Assembly: GCA_947252975.1 (NCBI GenBank)
Contig: CAMXWX010000024.1
Location: 1 to 13,943, forward strand
Reading direction: 5' to 3'
Origin: an uncultured Gardnerella sp.
GTDB taxonomy: Bacteria > Actinomycetota > Actinomycetes > Actinomycetales > Bifidobacteriaceae
Length of the DNA: 13,943 bases
The position numbers were made by a program, and so were the translations under genes. A model generated the notes under the pieces. The model was not told the DNA's origin. It saw only the letters and a list, made by a program, of their open reading frames with translations, and searched no databases. Within the stretch, counting starts at the first letter, position 1. Every line of letters starts with the position of its first letter. Below, in pieces: positions 1 through 6,563 of the stretch.

Positions 1-863
1 ACCTTAAGACCAAAGAAATCTGCAAGCTTACAAACACTCGGTCTACCGTATTTACTAACCAAGCACATCCATCGCTTTGCATTCTCTTCGCCAAAGCGCG
101 CAGCCTTACGCCTATATGTATCTACAGTTAAAAATCGCGGCGGAATCGACTTACTGTTGTATTTATCTGCAACCATCACAATTTCTTGTTCAATAGTTTG
201 CGGAATGTAGTCGCCAGCTGGAAGCGGTAAATTCTGCGAAACAACTTGTTCGCGAGTTAGCCCAACGCCCGTATGATTACGTGCAAATTGCGCAATATCT
301 TCGCTAAAGCCGTTATCAATCAAATAGTTGTAGCCGCGCAAACCGTGCAAAATATAATTCGGCCCGTCAAACTCCAACTTGCCATTCGCTGCTTTTGAAC
401 CGTCTTTAGCTAAAACAAAATACGTTCCAATATCGTGCAACAATCCGCCAGCAAACGCAGCATACTCGTCTACATAATCTTTCGGCGCGATTCCGCCACT
501 AACTTTAGGAAGCTCTAGCGCATTTGCGTCAATCAACTTTTTAAGACACAACTTTGCTAAATCACACCTGTTTTTTAGATCTTCATTGATTTTAGACATT
601 TGACGAAGCATAATTTGCTCAACATCTGCTTGCGACTTATCCGCAAAATCAGCAAAATCTGCAAAATTCTCAAAATTCTCAAAATCATTATTCAAATTAA
701 GCTGCTTAAAAGCCAACAGCTGATTTTGGTGTCTAGCAAGCATCCAAGAAATCGTAGCAATAACAACACAATGGCAATGAATCAAATTGTACGCAGCTTC
801 ACTTGGCGCAGTAGCGCGATGCAACTTTTCAATCCTATTAAAATCAGGCAAATCTGCAAGCAT
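1..863 (-). CDS. HD-domain (HDIG) metal-dependent phosphohydrolase, C-terminus cut by window edge
   Basis: 287 codons are visible before the frame leaves the left edge; no stop is seen. I read this gene directly from the minus strand. The HD-superfamily metal ligands are in order: His29 (in NLIHCHC), His143-Asp144 in the motif LLHDIGTY, His173 (LHGLRGYNYL), His197 (RNHTGVGLT) and Asp233 (MVADKYNSK). This pattern fits a one-domain HD phosphohydrolase, probably cytosolic, acting on a nucleotide or other phosphoester; the substrate cannot be told from the sequence. The ATG at 863 is chosen because AAGGAG (minus strand, 874-879) lies about 10 nt upstream. Residues about 59-75 are a run of xxF tripeptides (DF, ENF, ENF, ADF, ADF, AD) between the first His and the HD pair, which probably forms a variable surface loop. 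The gene follows kup by 139 nt with no clear terminator between, so read-through from kup is possible. The domain call is firm; the biological role is unknown. Confidence 0.85.
   Translation of the reverse strand, partial: MLADLPDFNRIEKLHRATAPSEAAYNLIHCHCVVIATISWMLARHQNQLLAFKQLNLNNDFENFENFADFADFADKSQADVEQIMLRQMSKINEDLKNRCDLAKLCLKKLIDANALELPKVSGGIAPKDYVDEYAAFAGGLLHDIGTYFVLAKDGSKAANGKLEFDGPNYILHGLRGYNYLIDNGFSEDIAQFARNHTGVGLTREQVVSQNLPLPAGDYIPQTIEQEIVMVADKYNSKSIPPRFLTVDTYRRKAARFGEENAKRWMCLVSKYGRPSVCKLADFFGLK
639..689 (-). repeat. In-frame 9-nt tandem microrepeat within the HD-domain gene
   Basis: Read on the minus strand, about five copies of a degenerate 9-nt unit ending in ATTTT (such as GAGAATTTT and GCAGATTTT) encode repeated acidic-x-Phe tripeptides. 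Because the unit is a multiple of three, gain or loss of copies would keep the frame. It lies outside the HD motifs. Confidence 0.6.
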
Positions 864-895
864 AATAATCGCGCTCCTTAAACCATAAATCACAA

Positions 896-963
896 AACGG
901 CCGTTATTGAAAGCAAGCGCACAAGCAAACATAAGCACATGCGCAAGCCAACGCAAACGGCCG
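896..963. repeat. Paired CGGCCG palindromes in the kup/HD-gene intergenic region
   Basis: The 139-nt gap between the HD gene and kup holds a perfect 10-bp palindrome, AACGGCCGTT (896-905), and a second copy of its core, AACGGCCG (956-963), about 60 bp apart. The DNA between them has loosely repeated GCAAGC/GCGCA words. No convincing promoter or terminator was found here. The two copies could be a paired operator or chance. Confidence 0.35.
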
Positions 964-1002
964 ATTAGCAGTAAAGCAATAAAGCAATAATATGGATTTT
1001 AG

Positions 1003-3534
1003 TTATTTTTTAACTGCTTTAATCTGACCAGTATCTATTCTAGCGATTTTGCCAGTGTTAGATATTTTAGATTCCTTAGTCTCTTTATCCTTAGCCTCTT
1101 TATTTTCGGACTTGCTTCCAGACTTCTCAGACTTCTCAGACTTGACTTCTCCAGAAACATTCGCTGCAGCAATATCTCTAGCGTTCATAATCGCAGTTTG
1201 CTCAGCATCAACCGAAGCTTGCGCTGCAACATCATTGCCTTGCAAAGACTGAACAGCTCTAGATGAAGCAACCTCTTCTCGCTTTAATCGCGGAGGTCTA
1301 CGAGTAGAAACAAACAACGGCTGAACTTCTACAATCGGATTGTACGGAGCTAAACCAAACCACTTAACTGGCGTTCCAGCAATATGACGAATCGCATACT
1401 TCATTTTTAGAGACAATGCGCCGCGCAAAGAAATATTCGATTCAGGCATCAAAGCCTTATGCAAAAGCACGTAACGAATTGGGCCAATATCTGGATCCGC
1501 ATCTACCTTAGGGTACACAGACTGCTGTTGTGGCAGCTCGCCCGTATGCGACAAATCGTGCATAATTTGATGCAAATATGCAGGAATCGAAGGAGAAACC
1601 TTAAATCCAAGCTTGATTTTAACGCGGAATAAATAATCCGTGCCAAAATTCTCCACGCAATATTCGCGAGTAAACGGAGCATCATCAGTTTCTACAGAAA
1701 CAGCCCACCACGCACGAGCGCGCTTAGGATGATCCGCAAAAATCGAGAAGAAAATACCAGTATCTAGGCGCTTCATCTCCTTATCGGAAGTCAAATACAC
1801 AATATTGTCTGCAAAATAAGGGATTCTAAAATCACTGTGCAACTTATCTAGAACAGGCAAAAAGTCCTTAGGCTTCATGTGCAAACGCTGCGAGCGCTCA
1901 ATCTTAGTGCCATCTTTCCACGTGAGCATAATAATCAAAATCGATGCACCAAGAAGCATGGTAAACCAGCCGCCGTGCATAAACTTTGCCATAGAAGCTA
2001 TAAAGAACAAAATCTCAATAATCAGGAATACTGTGGCAAATACCAGAGCGCCAACCTTCTTCTTTTGATACCACATGTGAACCGTAAGAAGTATTGTTGT
2101 TGCAATCATGGTAAGCGTAAGCGCAAGACCGTACGCTCCAGATATATGCTCAGAATCCTTAAACACAGCTAAAACTGTAAGAGTTGCAAGACAGAGCACA
2201 AAATTAACAACAGGAATATAAAGCTGACCTCGAGTTCGCGCAGGGTATCGCACTTGAAGATGAGGCATCCAGTTAAGGCTGGTAGCTTCCGAAACCATAG
2301 TATAAGCACCAGTAATCAAAGCCTGGGATGCAATAATGCCAGCTGTTACAGAAAGCACAACGGCAACGTAACGTAAATTCGGGCTTAGCATCTGGAAGAA
2401 CGGGTTTAAGCCTTCTATAGACCACAATGCTTTATTGTTTTGATGCTGAAGCATCCAGCTGCCTTGACCGAAGTAGTTTAGAATAAGCGCCACTTTAATA
2501 AACGGCCACGTAACATAAACGTTTCCACGACCAACGTGACCCATATCGGAATACAGCGCTTCTGCACCAGTTGTAGAAAGGAAGATAATGCCCATTAAGG
2601 CCATTCCTTGCATATTGTGCGAACTAAACAAGAACTTTAGGCCGTAAATCGGGTTCAAAGCCTCAAAAATCGCCAGATTTTCGCCAATATTCATGATTCC
2701 AACAAGCGCTAGGAATCCGAACCAAATCATAACGACTATGCCGAAAACTTTTCCAATTCTTTCAGTTCCGCGCTGTTGAACAGAAAACAGAATCACAATA
2801 ATAATTACCGTGATCATTAAAGAAAGATTGTCGTTTTCTAAGAAGATAGGCCTAAACGCAGATATTGTGCGCAAGCCTTCTACTGCAGAAGATATTGAAA
2901 CTGCTGGAGTTAGAACAGAATCCGCAAGGAACGCCGCACCACCAATCATTGCTGGAATCGCAAGCCATGCGCCTTTTCGCCTAATAAGCGAGTAGAGTGC
3001 AAAAATTCCGCCTTCGCCCTTGTTGTCTGTTCGCATTGCAACAAACACGTATTTTACTGTTGTGATTAGCGTAATCGACCAAAACACAAGGGAAAGCATG
3101 CCATAAACCGCTTCGCGACTAATGTTTTGCAATCCGCCTTGACCTGCCAAGAATGTTTGAGCAGTGTACAAAGGAGACGTTCCAATATCTCCATAAACAA
3201 CGCCCAATGCCACAATTGACATGCCCAAAGTGAATTTATCGGAGCTGGTTTGTATCTTTGCCCACAATCTTCCAAGCGGGCCTCTAACAGCACTATCCGC
3301 AAGCTTTTCGGCCTCTTTAACCTCTTTTGCTTGCTGATACGCCAACGCCTCTCGCTCTTCGCGAGTGGTGGTTTTCTGAGAAACCTTTGGCGCTTTTGTA
3401 AAAGAAGCGGCCTTTAGAATCGCCTCTTTAGGGTTTGTTACGCCCTTATTAGCGGCCTTCTCAGACTCCTTCGCCACGTTACGAAGATCTTTAGCGTTAT
3501 CACCAGATAACGCTGAAACGCGTGACTTAGTCAT
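1003..3534 (-). CDS. kup: Kup/HAK/KT-family potassium uptake transporter with long N- and C-terminal extensions
   Basis: This is a low-affinity K+ (probably K+/H+ symport) transporter in the cytoplasmic membrane. The family hallmark GVVYGDIGTSPLYT is at about residues 111-124, followed by the usual string of hydrophobic segments (about 12) and a C-terminal soluble domain. The frame can be opened to a TTG at 3552, but that would place the ribosome binding site GGAGG inside the protein; the ATG at 3534 follows GGAGGAAAAATCAAGC and is preferred, giving 843 residues. Kup proteins are usually about 620-680 residues. The surplus is a hydrophilic, Ala/Lys/Glu-rich N-terminus of about 100 residues before the first membrane segment, and a C-terminal tail of about 90-100 residues, very rich in Lys, Glu and Ser (such as SEKSEKSGSKSENKEAKDKE). 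Both ends are probably cytosolic. The gene has its own apparent promoter and a structured leader. Family assignment is firm; the role of the tails is unknown. Confidence 0.96.
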   Translation of the reverse strand: MTKSRVSALSGDNAKDLRNVAKESEKAANKGVTNPKEAILKAASFTKAPKVSQKTTTREEREALAYQQAKEVKEAEKLADSAVRGPLGRLWAKIQTSSDKFTLGMSIVALGVVYGDIGTSPLYTAQTFLAGQGGLQNISREAVYGMLSLVFWSITLITTVKYVFVAMRTDNKGEGGIFALYSLIRRKGAWLAIPAMIGGAAFLADSVLTPAVSISSAVEGLRTISAFRPIFLENDNLSLMITVIIIVILFSVQQRGTERIGKVFGIVVMIWFGFLALVGIMNIGENLAIFEALNPIYGLKFLFSSHNMQGMALMGIIFLSTTGAEALYSDMGHVGRGNVYVTWPFIKVALILNYFGQGSWMLQHQNNKALWSIEGLNPFFQMLSPNLRYVAVVLSVTAGIIASQALITGAYTMVSEATSLNWMPHLQVRYPARTRGQLYIPVVNFVLCLATLTVLAVFKDSEHISGAYGLALTLTMIATTILLTVHMWYQKKKVGALVFATVFLIIEILFFIASMAKFMHGGWFTMLLGASILIIMLTWKDGTKIERSQRLHMKPKDFLPVLDKLHSDFRIPYFADNIVYLTSDKEMKRLDTGIFFSIFADHPKRARAWWAVSVETDDAPFTREYCVENFGTDYLFRVKIKLGFKVSPSIPAYLHQIMHDLSHTGELPQQQSVYPKVDADPDIGPIRYVLLHKALMPESNISLRGALSLKMKYAIRHIAGTPVKWFGLAPYNPIVEVQPLFVSTRRPPRLKREEVASSRAVQSLQGNDVAAQASVDAEQTAIMNARDIAAANVSGEVKSEKSEKSGSKSENKEAKDKETKESKISNTGKIARIDTGQIKAVKK

Positions 3535-3546
3535 GCTTGATTTTTC

Positions 3547-3550
3547 CTCC
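3547..3550 (-). promoter_or_regulatory. Ribosome binding site that fixes the kup start
   Basis: On the minus strand GGAGG ends a few bases before AAAAATCAAGC and the ATG at 3534. This site overlaps the first codons of a longer TTG-started frame, which argues against that longer start. Confidence 0.75.
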
Positions 3551-3555
3551 AAAAA

Positions 3556-3611
3556 GTAAAACCTCTTCTTGGCAATAATCTGCCATAATAAGAAGTCGCA
3601 TACGGTCTTAC
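3556..3611 (-). promoter_or_regulatory. Structured 5' leader of kup, possible attenuator or RNA switch
   Basis: In the minus-strand transcript two nested pairings can form. The outer stem pairs GTAAGACC (3604-3611) with GGTTTTAC (3556-3563), 8 bp with one G-U pair. The inner hairpin is CTTCT (3591-3595) with AGAAG (3565-3569) and TGGCA (3581-3585) with TGCCA (3570-3574), closing a 6-nt loop, with five unpaired bases on the 5' side between the two stems. The outer stem is followed at once by TTTTT and then GGAGG, so it could act as a weak terminator or hide the ribosome binding site. It does not match the c-di-AMP (ydaO) or other K+-linked riboswitch patterns that I know. The pairing is seen; regulation is inferred. 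Confidence 0.45.
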
Positions 3612-3642
3612 CACTTACAGTTTTATTTATTTGTACCTAAAT

Positions 3643-3672
3643 ATTGTATACAACAACAGATATATAGCGCAA
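3643..3672 (-). promoter_or_regulatory. Candidate kup promoter
   Basis: The minus strand has TTGCGC (-35-like, 3667-3672) and TACAAT (-10-like, 3643-3648) with an 18-bp spacer. The implied transcript start near 3636 would give a leader of about 100 nt. The -10 region lies inside a perfect palindrome, TTGTATACAA (3644-3653), which might be an operator. Confidence 0.4.
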
Positions 3673-3691
3673 AATTGCCGCAGAATCCTTG

Positions 3692-3731
3692 AAAAATAAG
3701 GGCTAATTTAAGCGTGATTAACGCCTAAATT
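3692..3731 (-). terminator. Weak terminator-like hairpin after tatD
   Basis: Directly after the tatD stop, the minus strand has AATTTAGGCG (3722-3731) and CGCTTAAATT (3705-3714), which pair over 10 bp with one G-T wobble around a 7-nt loop. A run of five T follows about 8 nt later (3692-3696). The AT-rich stem and the distant T run make it a weak candidate. Confidence 0.4.
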
Positions 3732-4712
3732 TTAAAAACCATAAACTTCATGCGTTGTTTTTAAGGTTGACTTTGCTACCTCCATCAAAGAACAATCAAG
3801 CGCGGTTGCTAACGATTCAAGAGTGTAAGGCACCATATACGGCGCGTTAGGCCGCCCGCGGTAAGGCATCGGCGTAAGGTACGGCGCATCCGTTTCAACA
3901 GTTATGTGGTCTTTGCCAATGATTCGCGCAGACTCTTGCAAATCCTCGTTGCCCTTATAACTAATCGTTCCAGAAAAACTTGCGTACCATCCGTTTTCTT
4001 TTAGCACTTGAGCTAAGTCTTTTCCGCCAGAATAGCTGTGAAACACTGTGCGCTCCGGCGCTCCGTCTTTTAGCAAAATTTCTACAACATCGCTATGCGC
4101 ATCTCTATCGTGAATTTGAAGCGGCAAATTAAGCTCTTTTGCAAGCGCTATATGCGCGCGGAACGAGTCGCGTTGGTAAATTCTTGCGCGTTCACCTGTG
4201 CGGAAATAGTCTAATCCCGTCTCGCCAATCGCAACTACTTCTTTTGGATGCTCTATTACTAGCGAGCGCAAGTGTTGCATCGCTTCGTCAAATGGAATAT
4301 CGTGATACGGCTTATAAACTACTGGCAAGCCGTCTGGCCCTTCTGCTCCCCTATGGCCGTGTAAAGGCGCTTCGTTTGGGTGAATCGCTATTGCAGCGCG
4401 TACGCAATCCGCGTAATCTGCCGCAAAATCTATTGTTGGTTGCCAATCTGGGTATTCGCATCCAACTTCAATCATTTTAGAAACGCCTGATGCTTTTGCA
4501 CTATTTACTAAGTCGTTTGCGCTAGGCTCAGCTATTAAATCTCGCCCTTTTTGCTCTAATTCTTGATTAAGATTTTTTGCAAAATCCACTACGCTTAGCA
4601 TATGCGTGTGGTCGTCTGCGATTGTTATGCCTTCTTTAATTAGATTCTGCCATATTTCAGACTGCTCTGTTAAAGAAGGCGCCCAATTATGTTCGCGATG
4701 ATGCTTACTCAT
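3732..4712 (-). CDS. tatD: TatD-family metal-dependent hydrolase / DNase
   Basis: 326 residues. TatD proteins are cytosolic TIM-barrel metal hydrolases; some are 3'-5' exonucleases on DNA or RNA. The metal-site motifs are all present in order: DDHTH (His35, His37), AIHPNEA (110-115), the bridging Glu164 in IGETGLDYF, His201 in QIHDRDAH, His225 in VFHSYSGG, and Asp275 in VETDAPYLTP. The protein has an N-terminal extension of about 30 residues before DDHTH and an insert of about 20 residues (around 116-140) between IHP and the Glu motif. The start ATG at 4712 has no Shine-Dalgarno sequence, and a -10-like TACACT lies 8 bases before it, so the message may be leaderless. The gene lies 53 nt downstream of the exporter pair and 197 nt upstream of kup. 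Family is firm; the cellular substrate is not. Confidence 0.95.
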   Translation of the reverse strand: MSKHHREHNWAPSLTEQSEIWQNLIKEGITIADDHTHMLSVVDFAKNLNQELEQKGRDLIAEPSANDLVNSAKASGVSKMIEVGCEYPDWQPTIDFAADYADCVRAAIAIHPNEAPLHGHRGAEGPDGLPVVYKPYHDIPFDEAMQHLRSLVIEHPKEVVAIGETGLDYFRTGERARIYQRDSFRAHIALAKELNLPLQIHDRDAHSDVVEILLKDGAPERTVFHSYSGGKDLAQVLKENGWYASFSGTISYKGNEDLQESARIIGKDHITVETDAPYLTPMPYRGRPNAPYMVPYTLESLATALDCSLMEVAKSTLKTTHEVYGF

Positions 4713-4720
4713 GATTTACA

Positions 4721-4746
4721 AGTGTAGTCGCATATTTAACGCGACT
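4721..4746 (-). promoter_or_regulatory. Possible leaderless promoter and inverted repeat before tatD
   Basis: The minus strand reads TACACT (4721-4726), then TGTAAATC, then the ATG. This spacing would put the transcript start at or next to the ATG. Just upstream, overlapping the first T of that box, is a 6-bp inverted repeat, AGTCGC/GCGACT (4726-4731 and 4741-4746, 9-nt spacing). No good -35 sequence is evident. Confidence 0.35.
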
Positions 4747-4765
4747 TACAACGCAACTTTTGCGC

Positions 4766-6562
4766 TTATTGAATCGCAGCACTAATCGCAGCATACTGCG
4801 ATTCCACAAGTCTGTAATACGCACCTTTTTGCGCCATAAGTTGCTCATGACTTCCGCGCTCTACGATTTGCCCATGGTCAATCACGCAAATCAAATCCGC
4901 ATTCTCGATTGTAGAAAGCCTGTGTGCAATCACAAAAGAAGTGCGATTTTTAAGCAATTGAGCTAATCCTGCTTGCAAAGCTTCTTCTGTACGCGTATCT
5001 ATATTGCTTGTTGCTTCGTCTAGGATCAAAATTCGCGGGTCTGCTAAAAGCACGCGCGCAAACGATATAAGCTGCCTTTGGCCTGCAGAAAGAGTAGCTC
5101 CTCGCTCTTCAATCTTAGTATCGTAGCCATTAGGCAATTCTTCAATAAACTCGTGAGCGTGAACAACTCGAGCCGCAGCCTCAATCTCTTCGTCCGTTGC
5201 GTCAAGCTTGCCGTATCGAATGTTTTCTTTAACAGTTCCGCTAAATATAAAGCTGTCTTGAAGCATAACGCCCATTTGTTTGCGCAAAGATGCTAACGTT
5301 ATTGAACGCACATCGTATCCGTCAATGGTGATTGAGCCTTCGGAAACGTCGTAGAATCTAGAAAGAAGACTTACAAGCGTTGTTTTGCCCGCCCCAGTAG
5401 GGCCAACAAGAGCAACCGTAGTTCCAGGCTCAACGTGCAAGTCAACTAAATTCAAAATCGGCTTTCCGCCCTCTTCGTAGCGAAAAACAACATCGTTTAC
5501 GTCAACCTTGCCTTTAATTTTCGGCAATTCTTTTGCATCTGGCTTATCTACAATATTTGGCTTAATACTTAAAGTCTCAAAAATGCGCTCCAAATACACT
5601 GAGCATGTTACAAGTTGCGTGTAGAAGTTACCAATGTTTACAACTGGCTCCCAGAAAGTGCTCGAATACCACACAAATGCTATAAGCGTACCCGTGCTTA
5701 TGTTCATACTGCTCGCGTTTGTTATGCCAACATAGTAGAGCAGCGAAATTGCTGCGCTTTCAATAATCGAAGCTCCAGGCCAAAGCAGCATTTGCACTCT
5801 AACATTTTGCATCCACGCTTTTCTAACTCCCGACTGCTGATCTTGGAATGTAGCGTATTGCTCCGATTCGCGAGCAAAAGTCTGAGTTGTTTTTACGCCT
5901 GCGATTGATTCGTGCAAATATGCGTTAAGATTGCTTTGCTTATTTGATAGTTTTTTAGACGCTTTTCGTTGCAAAATTTGCAAAGTGCGAGTCCAGATTA
6001 TAAAAACTGGGAATAATACAAGACTCCACAACGCCATTCGCCAATCCATAGCAAACATTGCGATTAGTGTAATGATTAGCACAAAAACATCGGAAAACAC
6101 GTTGATTAAACCAGAAGAAAGCGTGTCGGAAAGCGTGTTTATGTAGTTTACTATGCGAATCAAAATCTTGCCGTGTGGGCGCGAATCGAAGTAATCAAAC
6201 GATAACGATTGCACATGCGTAAAAATATCTCGTCGCATATCTTTAATTACCATTTGACCAAGTCGCGTAATTGCAAGCGTTCTGTAGGCTAGCCCAAGCT
6301 CATACAGCACAATAAGCACGCCAAACAATGCAATAAGCGCATACAAATAAGAAACGTTTTTATTAGGCAAAACTACGTCTATAAGTGTTTTTGTAATCAT
6401 TGGAGTTACTGTCATAATGCAACTTCCGCTAATAACAACTAAAACTATTTTGACTAGCTGCCATGCGTACGGCTTTATGTATTTGCGAACGCGCATCAAC
6501 TCGTGCAAATTTACGTGCTCTTCTTGTCCTTCGTCTTCTCTATAAGTGTTGCGCTGCGTCAT
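4766..6562 (-). CDS. ABC exporter half-transporter, consensus-ATPase subunit of a heterodimer (BmrD/TM288-like)
   Basis: 598 residues. An N-terminal membrane domain (about residues 30-320, six hydrophobic segments) is followed by an ATPase domain: Walker A GPTGAGKT (387-394), Q-loop Gln435, signature LSAGQRQ (491-497), Walker B ILILDEATSN with catalytic Glu516, and H-loop His546. The frame can be opened to 6679, but that would run 116 bases into the upstream gene and add a non-homologous-looking N-terminus. The ATG at 6562 has a strong site, AGGGGGAG, just before it and one base after the partner's stop, and is chosen. Its signature is LSAGQ rather than LSGGQ, which matches the partner's degenerate site. 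The pair most likely exports drugs, lipids or peptides across the cytoplasmic membrane; the substrate is unknown. Confidence 0.93.
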   Translation of the reverse strand: MTQRNTYREDEGQEEHVNLHELMRVRKYIKPYAWQLVKIVLVVISGSCIMTVTPMITKTLIDVVLPNKNVSYLYALIALFGVLIVLYELGLAYRTLAITRLGQMVIKDMRRDIFTHVQSLSFDYFDSRPHGKILIRIVNYINTLSDTLSSGLINVFSDVFVLIITLIAMFAMDWRMALWSLVLFPVFIIWTRTLQILQRKASKKLSNKQSNLNAYLHESIAGVKTTQTFARESEQYATFQDQQSGVRKAWMQNVRVQMLLWPGASIIESAAISLLYYVGITNASSMNISTGTLIAFVWYSSTFWEPVVNIGNFYTQLVTCSVYLERIFETLSIKPNIVDKPDAKELPKIKGKVDVNDVVFRYEEGGKPILNLVDLHVEPGTTVALVGPTGAGKTTLVSLLSRFYDVSEGSITIDGYDVRSITLASLRKQMGVMLQDSFIFSGTVKENIRYGKLDATDEEIEAAARVVHAHEFIEELPNGYDTKIEERGATLSAGQRQLISFARVLLADPRILILDEATSNIDTRTEEALQAGLAQLLKNRTSFVIAHRLSTIENADLICVIDHGQIVERGSHEQLMAQKGAYYRLVESQYAAISAAIQ

Positions 6563-6563
6563 T

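Noticed and set aside
600..881. Plus-strand open frame of 93 codons opposite the HD-domain gene
   Set aside because: The minus strand encodes the complete set of HD motifs; the plus-strand product is low-complexity Ile/Lys-rich and is the shadow of the 9-nt repeat.
3535..3552. Longer kup start at a TTG, adding six residues
   Set aside because: The extra codons contain the GGAGG ribosome binding site that serves the ATG at 3534.
3553..3640. c-di-AMP (ydaO-type) riboswitch before kup
   Set aside because: The leader is too short and I could not find the conserved core elements of that class.
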